Assembly: GCA_002197995.1 (NCBI GenBank)
Contig: NGZR01000001.1
Coordinates: 744,001-808,000, forward strand
From: Gaeumannomyces sp. JS-464
Taxonomy: Eukaryota > Ascomycota > Sordariomycetes > Magnaporthales > Magnaporthaceae
Length of the DNA stretch: 64,000 nt
Direction: 5' to 3'
Shown here: in pieces, positions 56,228-64,000 of the stretch
Numbering within the stretch: position 1 is the first letter of the stretch
Layout: every line of letters starts with the position of its first letter
The notes under the pieces: generated by a model
What the model saw: the letters and a program-made list of their open reading frames with translations, nothing else
Told to the model about the DNA's origin: nothing
Database searches by the model: none
Program-made: the position numbers and the translations under genes

Positions 56228-57732
56228 GTTGAGAAGCCTTCGATATCGGTGGCCTCGCTGGGAATACGGTCAGGCAGCGAAGGTGTACGCGAATGAATCC
56301 TCTCAAGGGCAAAAGCACGCGTCTGGCAGCCCCGACGCTGCCTCTACCTGGGCCAAGGCGGCGGACCACTTGGCCGCGCTCTCGGCGAGGACGGCTTCCG
56401 CCTTGCGCCCGCGGTAGGGGACGCGCATTTTGTCTGCTGTCAAAGGTGGGCGGCGGTGTCGTTGTTCCCAGATGTCGGACACGCAGAGTTGGGGACGTGA
56501 CGTGCCTATCTGCAAGGCGAACGGGTGCACAAACGTCCAAGTCGAAACCGTGGTAGGCAGTGACTGGTGGGCAGTGGCTGTGATGATGGGCAGTGACTGC
56601 GATGATGGGCAGTGACTGTGGTGGGCAAAAGAAAAAGGGTGCGCGTCGTCCGTCCTCGACCCGAGGTTGTCCGTTGGCCAGGTGTTGGGCAAAGCACCAT
56701 ATCACAAGCAAACAAGCGACTGTACTAAAAAAGCCACCACAGGAACCTGACCACAGCCCACAGCCCCCTCTTTTTTTTATTCTTATCTTTTCTTCGTTAT
56801 TCTTTTAACCCTATGGGGTTGAGGTCGTTGCAGGTGGATCCTGGGAAGAGCTTTCCGCGTCCCAACTATTTTCTTCTCTCCCGGCAAGCAGGCAACAGGT
56901 AGGAATGCGGGTAGCATATGCGAGGGCAACGAGGGTGGGCTGGCGATCGCGAAGTTGGCGCGCTTCCCTAGGCGCGTGCTTGCCTCCCTCGCACGCTTGC
57001 TTGCGCCACTTTACGGCCGTTGGTAATGCGTGCATGTTAGACGGGATGGGCTGGCCGCAAGGCCGTGTGCGCAAGCCTACCTACCCAGGCAGGTATCTTT
57101 GGGCTCCTTGCTCCCGCAGCGATGCGCTGGCCCGAGCACCAAGGGGTCGCGCGTGGCATCGTGAACATCGATGTCGCCCGACCTACCGCCAGCTTGGCAT
57201 TCCGGGGCCACGGGGACGCAGGTAAGTAAGTATCTGGCGGCGGGGAGGAAGGAGGCGGAGCCAGACGCCGCCCTATACGAACACACAAGTGCGAGAGAGA
57301 CCTTTTCAGGGGCTATGTTGGTTGGTAGGAGTAGGCTACCCCTGGAGGCACGGAGATCTCCAAGCATGATGAACAACGATCGTTTGGATCAGGGAATTAA
57401 AGGTCCCATATTGTTCCTGAAGTGGAAGGGAATTAGCTGGAAGAAAGGGATCGGGAGAGCAGGTATATATTTCTAATATCCAGATCACCAAAGGCCTGTT
57501 CCTCCGGTCTCTTCCATGTGGAGCCTCTAGATCCCTCAGATCTATCCAATGCTCTCAAAGTCCTGCCGGTTTCATGTGGTGGCAGTAGGGATCTAACAGG
57601 TCAGCATTTGCATAATTTAACCAAGCGACTACCTAGACTGTATTGAGCTATCGGAACCCGCTGCACCACCATTAGATAGGTGGGAAGGTATGTAGTAAAC
57701 ATGAGAACAGCAGGCGTCTCAGCCCTTGTAAA
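56228..57732. other. Intergenic region
   Basis: Upstream of the previous gene. Contains an approximately 19-bp tandem repeat (56552-56627), TACC/GGTA motifs at about 57070-57092, and no supported gene. Confidence 0.5.
56552..56627. repeat. Imperfect ~19-bp tandem repeat (GGGCAGTGACTGNGATGAT)
   Basis: About four copies, the last two nearly identical, 330-400 bp upstream of the start codon of the gene beginning at 56227. Confidence 0.75.
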
Positions 57733-58736
57733 TCACTCCCTCTCCTTGCCTTTTCCCTTTGAGCTTGCTGCCTTGCCTGCGCGAGAGCTTCCCGCATGCG
57801 GAGGGCTCGAGGGCAGGGTCCATGTGTAGTACTGCCGTCGGGCTGCGCGGTTGGTGTAGATGTAGCACGGGTGGTGCGCCTCGTCGCGCGGCATCGTGCC
57901 GGGAACCCAGCTCTTGAGGTTTGTCTTGCAAACAGTGCCTTCCTCGCTGAGGAAATGAATCCGCTTCCCGGAAAGGGTGGGCTCGACATGGAGGGGATCC
58001 TCCGTTCCGCCGATCTTCATCCTCGAGAAGCCCGAAGCCAGGCTCGATCCGGGGTTGTCCATCACAGCTGCCTCTTGATCGTGTTGCCGCTTCGGCTCCT
58101 CCCCCCTTCGTCCATGTCGCCGTCCCTTGTCCTGTGGCGTCCTGGTGCCCCTGACCGTCCTGATGGCCGTGCTGCTGGGACCGCACATGCCGCTGGGGCC
58201 GTTGAGGCCCCTGGTGATTGCGGTGGCGCGATGTGTGCTCTTCGTGGTTCTGCTGAAGCGGGCCGGGGTCTTCCTTGATGGTCTGCATGCGCCCGGGTTG
58301 ATGGGCTGGGGCGTCGTCTTCGGGGCAAGACCAGGCGAGACCAATCTCGTCGGCCGTGTGCACACGCTCATCTTTTGCGAGGCTCGGCTCCGTCGCGGTG
58401 AAGCCACGGCGTGGTGCAGCGGGGTGACTTCTGCACCGGAAACAGTCGATGTAATGCCACTCTCTGTGGGCCCCGTGGTGCATCGAGACCACTCAACTCG
58501 GCACGGGACATATGTCTTTGAGCGCCTGTTCCAGTCCCTCCCAGGCATCTCTCGAATTTGTGCGAGCCGTTTAGGCATCCGCACCTCATGTAGAACCCAG
58601 CCTCCCTGAAGATGCCGTCATCCCGGTGTAGTAGGGCAAGAAGTTCGTTAGGTGGCAACAAGGGCGTGGAAATTGACTGGGGATTCTTGTTGACTACCTC
58701 CCGCTCTGTATTGTGTCCAACCTCTTTGGTTGCCAC
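57733..58736 (-). pseudogene. Cys/His-rich accessory protein of unknown function, broken
   Basis: The first block (to about 58543) reads PLLPPNELLALLHRDDGIFR, then EAGFYMRCGCLNGSHKFERC. After a one-base slip it becomes LEGLEQALKDICPVPS, then an in-frame TGA at about 58504-58506, then VVSMHHGAHREWHYIDCFRC. The C-x-C...H...C and H...C-x2-C spacing suggests a metal site. A His/Gln-rich region follows. Another slip near 58.05 kb leads to the tail (MDNPGSSLASGFSRMKIGGT, GKRIHFLSEEGTVCKTNLKS, ARRQYYTWTLPSSP, KGKGKERE). The first codon in the open part is GTG and no ATG precedes it, so either an upstream exon or the start is missing. A CGA to TGA change would explain the stop. Not recognised. Confidence 0.4.
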
Positions 58737-59966
58737 ACCTCTGTTATATAAGAATCTGTAGACGTTCTATTCTGGCTAGTTAATGTTTGTACTGTGACTA
58801 TGGTTCCGCACCCAGCTTCGGCTTCCTACAGCCTGTCCGCCCGGTTTCGCTGTGACATGTTTGGTGAGCCATCGGCCTGGTTCGCCTGATCGCAGTTTGC
58901 TCGTCTGGCTTGGTATGATACCTGAAAGCTACGGCAAACCGCTCCAGGGACTTGCCCGGTGCCCCCTGATGTCTAGCCCCTGGCCTCTCCCGCGGCACCA
59001 GCGGTCTGCCCCAGCCCTAGCGTCCCCTTGGTCTTTTGTGTAACCCGCTGGGCGGCGACGTCCCGGGCGACGAATGGAAGTGCGAGGCTGAAGGACACAC
59101 GAGGTTGTTTGTTGCTTCTCGATTCAGCCGGCTGGGGCTCGCTGGCTCTGCAGACGCCAGTGCTCTCGATGGCCACGTGTCCTGGCGCTCATCTCGCTAC
59201 CCAAGTACGCCATGTCTGCAGCGTGTGGTGTCGCGGCGTATACGGTTTCATGGGTGCTCCTAAGGCTATCTTGTCCTCCTGTTTTTAACGCCTCGAACCA
59301 CTAGATCCTCTGTCTGTTCACAAGACTGATCCTAGGCACGTTCCGCTCCAACGTCGCCTTGGACGAAAGCTTGCGCTGGCGGTGGAAGGGCCAAGAGCAG
59401 GAATAATGGCAACGGCAAGGACGGGGTGATTTGCGGGGACTGGGAGGGCTTAGTGACAGCTGTCGGGTTTAAGAAAGGGACTTTGATAGGAGACAGGTAC
59501 TAGATTGTCCAGTCAGACAGAGGATGGCTCTGTAAATATCTGAAGCGGTTTTGCGAAATCGACTGGTAGGATTTGCAAACAAGACACGGTGGAACTTATA
59601 ACATCAAGGGGAAAAAAGAGTTGAGAAAAAAGAGTTGAGAAAAAAGAGGGCAGAGAAGCGCATACTTATGCGAGTGCGCACCAATCTACGGCCCTAACAG
59701 CCCTCCTCTCGAAAGATTGATCCCCTGATGCAGCCAAAGCACTTGGGCCTTGATAATCCATCCTAGGTTGACGAGTGCGGGCATCGAGAAGCTCAGGGTG
59801 ATGGGCTCGACGCTGTCGACGTGGGCCCTATGGGTCTGAGCCATCTGCTTTTGTGGTGCCGACCAGGGAGGCAGCCCCAGCAGAAAATGAGGGAAAAAAA
59901 AAAAAAAAAAAAAAAGGAGGAAAAGCGGGGGATGCTGGGTTGGGTTGGTGTGATCGCCTCTGGCGA
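58737..59966. other. Intergenic region
   Basis: A GAGAAAAAAGAGTT 14-bp repeat (two and a half copies, 59610-59650) and a 22-nt poly-A tract at 59894-59915. No gene supported. Confidence 0.5.
59894..59915. repeat. Poly-A tract (22 nt)
   Basis: Uninterrupted A run about 50 bp downstream of the stop codon of the minus-strand gene ending at 59967 (poly-T on its sense strand). Confidence 0.85.
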
Positions 59967-61302
59967 CTAATACCAGAAATCAAAACCATCAGGAGGGTCC
60001 AGCCTCGGATCTTGCGTATACGAAACCCTCTCCTCCTCCCATTCCTCGTCCAACCACCAGGGTGTCTTCGACGGTTCTTTTGCAGCCTCGGCCTCGGTTG
60101 CCTCGTTCGTGCGAGCCGGCCGGGACGCGTCGTTGGCTGGTGGCCCATCATCCAGTGTGCCTCCAGGGTCCTCCGCAGCTGTTGTGGCCGCCGGCGCCTC
60201 CTCCTCGGGTTTGGTGGGTGGGATTTCGGGTGGGCGCGGATGGGCGAGGTGGCTGGTCAAGCCGTCACTCAGGGGCGACGGCGGCACACGGCGTCTCTTG
60301 CTCTGTGGCTGTGGTTGTTGGTGCAGCGGGCTCCTCGGCGAGTCCGCTCGCTTTCCCTGCTCCTGCTCGTGCTCTTCATGCTCCCGCTCCTTCGTATCGC
60401 CGGTGCGACGCCTTTTTTTGGATGGGGTTGGGGAGGGAGTGCTTGTCGTCGCCTTCGAACTTATGCCTTCGCCGAGCGCCTGCGTCCCCTCTAATCCGTC
60501 CTTCTCCTTCTCTCCGCAAGGAGGCGAGGGCATCGTTGCGGGTGTCTGCGAGGAGTGTTCCGAAACGGCCGAGACGGAGTCGGCGGAGGAGACGGATGTC
60601 TGCGGTTTCGTCGGCGGCTTCTCGGCAGTCACCGGTTCGCCGTCGGGCCGGACGGAAGGTGGTGAGGTAGCGCTCGCCGCGCCAGCCTTTTCGGCGGCTG
60701 CCTTCTCGGCGGCGGCCCTCGCGGCAACAGAATTTCGGAGTCTCGTCCTAATTTCTTCTATCTCCATGTCACATTTTTCTAGTCTCTTCTTGCGTTCCTC
60801 TTCCTCCTGCTTGCGTAGATCCCGCACAAACCCGTCGAAGTACCGGACCATGGCGTCGAAAGCCATGGACCCAGACATGATGCGGAACCACTTGTAATTT
60901 TCGGCTGGGGTATCGTTTGCAGTTCCGTCGTTCGCCTCTGAGGCCCTCCACTTCCAACCGCCAGGCGACCGAGGCAGCAAGGCTCTTGGATTGCCCGAGT
61001 CTCTTGTGGTGATAGGTCTGCATCAAGCCGCTTACATTGAGCCACATCTTCTCCAGCTCGGCAGCCCGTTCGTCTCTTCGGCGGCCGAGGTTGGCGTAGA
61101 ATCCGGCCTGGTCGTCCGAGTCGCGGGCGCATTCACGCACGTCAAGGAGGAAGCCTCGAAATTCCTGGATAGGGCAGGTTCTGGTGTTGAAACGCTCGTG
61201 CAAGGTCGTGAAGAGAGCTTCAGGCTCGAGCCCAAATTTAGCCCACGGCCAATCCCAGTTGGGATTATACCCGTAATCGGGCTGTGGCAGCTTTCCGTTC
61301 AT
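59967..61302 (-). CDS. Charged coiled-coil protein of unknown function
   Basis: The ATG at 61302 gives MNGKLPQPDYGYNPNWDWPW, then FGLEPEALFTTLHERFNTRT, FRGFLLDVRECARDSDDQAG and AAELEKMWLNVSGLMQTYHH. Near 60985 the frame shifts (one extra base) to PRSPGGWKWRASEANDGTAN. It continues with ENYKWFRIMSGSMAFDAMVR, YFDGFVRDLRKQEEEERKKR and an Ala/Lys/Glu coiled coil. The second half is disordered with basic clusters (SKKRRRTGD, QSKRRRVPPSP) that look like nuclear localisation signals. The C-terminus is aromatic/acidic: TPWWLDEEWEEERVSYTQDP, ending GFDFWY. It lies 357 bp downstream of, and on the same strand as, the kinase pseudogene, so the two may have been a functional pair. No family is recognised. 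Confidence 0.5.
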
Positions 61303-61658
61303 TCTGGTCGGGTCATTCTGGGTGATTCCTGGAGGGTGTTGTGCGCGGGTCGTTGTGTGGGGACAGGCTTGGCTGTGAATGCAGGTTGGGTGGAGAGCAA
61401 GATGGCGAGGCTGGGAGATACTGGTCACGTGATCTTCTCGCTAACTAAATTGGTTGGTGATCTCGACGTGAGCATAAAACACGCTGGACGTGGAGGCGAG
61501 GCTATTCAGAGCTGTCTATTCAGTTTAAGGGAGAGAGGATCTTTAGGAATCCTGATTACTCCCGATGGCAACCCTAATGTTATTTATCTAGCCAAAACCA
61601 AGAGTAAAGTTCCGTAGTCGTATATAAACGTCCGGGCACCACTTCCATAGGTAGGCAC
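61303..61658. other. Short spacer between the coiled-coil gene and the kinase pseudogene
   Basis: 356 bp. Promoter side of the downstream minus-strand gene. No ORF or repeat recognised. Confidence 0.5.
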
Positions 61659-63668
61659 TCACTTCATAGCGGCCCATACTGTGGCCGTCATTTCGCACAG
61701 CGCCTCCACCTGGATCCGTTTCTCGGCATCCTTCACCATCCGCTTGATCGCGCCCTCGAGCATATCGGTGTCCAGCTTGTCCGACACGCTTTCCACTTCA
61801 GCAAGCCGTTTTCCCATAGCCACAAAGGCCTTCGTCTCCTCGCCACGCGTCATCTCTGCGATTCGCCACTGCGGATGGTCTTTGCACAGCTTCGGCAAAG
61901 GCAGCTTTTGTGCCAGAAAAAGCATCACCACGCCCAAGGCGAAAACGTCTCCAGGCGTGCCGCGCCTTGGCACCCCCTGGCCCTTGTTGGTCAGGAATTC
62001 AGGCGGCACGTACCAGGGGGTCCCGCTCGTGCAAAGGCGCTGGTCGCTCACTTCGAACGAGAGGCCAAAGTCTATGAGAACGGCGCCGCGGGAATCGCGG
62101 GACTCTGGGGAGTATAGGATGTTCCCTGGCTTGATGTCGTTGTGTACGATGCCCTAGCCGTGGATGTACCTGAGGGCCGTTGACATATCGTACAACACCC
62201 GTGCCGCGTCGGTTGACGTCAGATTGCAGTTGTTCTGTCCCGTACGGTAACCCGGATGGTCTAGAGCTGGCGCGTTTATATGTTCCATGTACATGGTCAG
62301 GAACCTTGCGTCGGCGTCAAATAGCCGTACAACCGACGCCTGTGCCTCAGAAAGCCCCTGTTAAAATCGCTGCCCAAGGGAAAACGGGAGAGGAAGACTG
62401 GCATGGGGAAGAAGGAAGAGGAGCTAAGATGCTTACATGCTGCGATACTCTGAGATGGCTCTTCACCTTGGCCAGCCAAACCTCAGCCATGTGCGCGACC
62501 CTTTCGGCCACAACTGCAGATCCCCCTTTTTGGACGGGCTTCGACGGCGACCGGATTACCTTGAAAACAGCCACCCCGCCGCTATCAACGTCAGACGGCA
62601 AGGCAGAGTGCCGGGCCGCGAAAACGTGGCAACCGCTCCTGAGGGCAATGCGCCTCTCGTACGAGAGCGTGTAGTCTTCAACCCGGTGGCCGACTATCCT
62701 AGCCGTGTCTACCGCCCTCAGGTTCTCCATGGGATGTCCCAGGGCGGGGATAGGGACGGTGTCTCGTGTGAGAGGGGCCGGCAGGGCGCGCGCGGCTCGC
62801 TACCGGCTGCTACGGCCGGGGGCTGCGGCGGGGCGGGCTGGAAGACAATGGTTTCGGTGTCCTCGCTGCCGCCGTCGACCTCTTTGAGTTTGCCCATCTT
62901 GTGCGCGCCGGACTCGCCCTCCTGCGACCCGGATGCACCGTGCGCTCTCTTGGTCCCCTGCTGCGGTCCGCTCGTGATTTCAATGTGGCGCCGGGGAAGG
63001 ATGGTAAAGTCGAGGACGTTCAGGCCGGAGGCTGCACGGAGCTCCCAATGCCCGGCCTCTAGCAGCTGGAATCTTCCTCTCTTGATGTCAACAGCCCGCG
63101 GGGGAAGAGGTTTCGGTCGCGCCGAGCGCCCGCCGACTCCCTCCTCATCTTCGGCAAGCAGCTGAACCTTGACAGTTTCGGTGTTTCTGTTTTTGATGGC
63201 GATGCGGTCGGCGACCGGGTCGAAGAACAACTCGCAGTGGAGCAGCAGCGACGGGGCATCAGGATAGGTCTTGGCCTGGATGGCCATGCCGATGTGTTTC
63301 TTCGACTGCGTCACAGACAGCTTTTGGTACGAGGGCGGGCCGGGTAAAGCGGTGTCGTCAGGTTCGGCGGCTGCTTCGAGAATGGCCCGCTGGAAATGGA
63401 GAGGATCGGCGGTCCCGGGATTGGTGTAGCCGAAAGGATCGAGCTGCGCCGTGACGGCCTGCTCGGATGTCGCCGCCAGGATGATACGGACATCTGGGCC
63501 GCTGTAGGCCCCTCCGCGGAGAGCATGGCGCTGGGCAAGCGCATGCGAGTGCTGGAAAGGGGAAACCCGGATTCCGCGCTCCTGCAGCATCCGCGCGAGC
63601 TCGTCCGTAGCGACGGAGTTGGTGCTCTTGGTTGACCCGGAGGCTTGCAAGCGCTCTTGGCCTTCCAT
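61659..63668 (-). pseudogene. Protein kinase with an N-terminal accessory domain; nonsense codon before the catalytic loop
   Basis: The ATG at 63668 (MEGQERLQASGSTKSTNSVA) opens an N-terminal region of about 230 residues. Its core, LLLHCELFFDPVADRIAIKN, and HWELRAASGLNVLDFTILPR resembles a beta-rich, FHA-like domain. Near 62740-62785 one base is missing. The kinase part then follows: DYTLSYERRIALRSGCHVFA (glycine loop degenerate) and VAVFKVI (Lys). A 79-nt intron (62436-62358, GTAAGC...TTAACAG) leads to GLSEAQASVVRLFDADARF. Then come LRYIHG, a TAG at 62154-62156, and GIVHNDIKPGNIL (His-Asn-Asp in place of HRD), LIDFGLSFEVSD (DFG), GTPWYVPPEFL and GDVFALGVVML. Apart from the TAG, catalytic Lys, Asp, Asn and DFG are intact. 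The TAG fits a CAG (Gln) with C changed to T in a CA context. The stop at 61659 directly follows a GTGAGT-like donor (ATGAA|GTGAGT), so a further 3' exon is possible. Confidence 0.7.
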
Positions 63669-63685
63669 GGCCGTGTAGTTGGGCG

Positions 63686-63803
63686 GCCAATTTTGAAGGC
63701 CACAGCGGGCTGGCCGAATATTTCGTCTGGCCAAATATTGGACCTGGCCAAATCGCCTGGCCAAATGTTGTTGGCTGGCCAGATATTCCGCCTGGCCGGG
63801 TGG
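63686..63803. repeat. CTGGCC(A/G)(A/G)ATATT short repeats upstream of the kinase start
   Basis: At least six copies of CTGGCC followed by a variable A/T-rich hexamer, spaced 13-18 bp apart (63710, 63727, 63744, 63757, 63775, 63792), plus a weaker one at 63686. They lie 20-135 bp upstream of the kinase ATG. They may be a minisatellite or a clustered protein-binding site. Confidence 0.75.
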
Positions 63804-64000
63804 GCGTCAGGGAGTTGGGCAGCGATGCTTCCAACCAAAACCGCCTGTCTGGACCAACATGCCAAGAGCAGCATCGACCGAGGGTGTTGCCTGCCGCGCC
63901 AGTGCGCCAGCATCTGAACAACCTGCTTTCTCCCTATCTAGGGGGCCTCTCTTGCGTCCAGCCCCCGACCTGCCTTTGCGCGCGACCAAACACCGAGGGA
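63804..64000. other. Right end of the window
   Basis: No gene supported. The sequence continues beyond the window. Confidence 0.4.

Noticed and set aside
50000..64000. Classic repeat-induced point mutation across the accessory region
   Set aside because: The DNA remains GC-rich and long frames survive. Only isolated C-to-T-type stop codons are seen, so bulk RIP is not supported.
1..64000. Intact transposable elements
   Set aside because: No transposase, integrase or reverse-transcriptase motif, and no long terminal direct or inverted repeats, were noticed by eye.

Overview
The window looks like nuclear DNA from a filamentous ascomycete (Pezizomycotina, probably a Sordariomycete). The coding DNA is GC-rich, introns are short (55-100 nt) with GTRNGT donors and CTRAC-type branch points, and the genes are single-copy eukaryotic core genes separated by 1-6 kb of non-coding DNA. 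No rRNA gene, intact tRNA, CRISPR array, operon or intact transposon was recognised.

Layout. 0-4 kb: a CCDC97-like gene, then the tRNA adenosine deaminase subunit TAD2. 5-12.5 kb: two same-strand genes whose products each carry half of a Zn2Cys6-like cluster (C-x2-C-x6-C-D-x-S-H) and may end in hydrophobic tails. 15.5-18.5 kb: a DUF2439 protein (Mte1/Dbl2/ZGRF1-type recombination factor). 20-21.7 kb: an RVS167/amphiphysin-type BAR-SH3 protein. 23.4-26.3 kb: an uncharacterised two-exon gene and a small acidic protein. 26.3-32.2 kb: a gene-poor stretch with microsatellites. 32-37.4 kb: a four-helix MARVEL protein and a small Cys-rich protein. 40-48.2 kb: a CX5R tyrosine/serine phosphatase, mitoribosomal protein mS45 (Bot1/EMR) and the HOG-pathway response regulator SSK1.

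From about 50 kb to the right end the window becomes accessory. It holds a decayed coiled-coil gene, a PD-(D/E)XK nuclease-like gene with an altered catalytic motif, two unknown accessory genes (one with several frame breaks, one Cys/His-rich with an in-frame stop), an unknown charged coiled-coil gene, and a protein kinase gene with a nonsense codon just before its catalytic loop. Minisatellites lie between them.

A strong theme is apparent one-base frame breaks, several inside short homopolymers, in otherwise well-conserved genes (TAD2, DUF2439, RVS167, mS45, SSK1). Because these genes are normally under strong selection, unpolished sequence error is the simplest explanation. The in-frame TAG/TGA codons in the right-hand accessory region are substitutions and look like real decay. 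Coordinates of broken genes below span all exons and frames; internal joins are described in the text. No computation or database search was run. Family names come from recognising motifs by eye.
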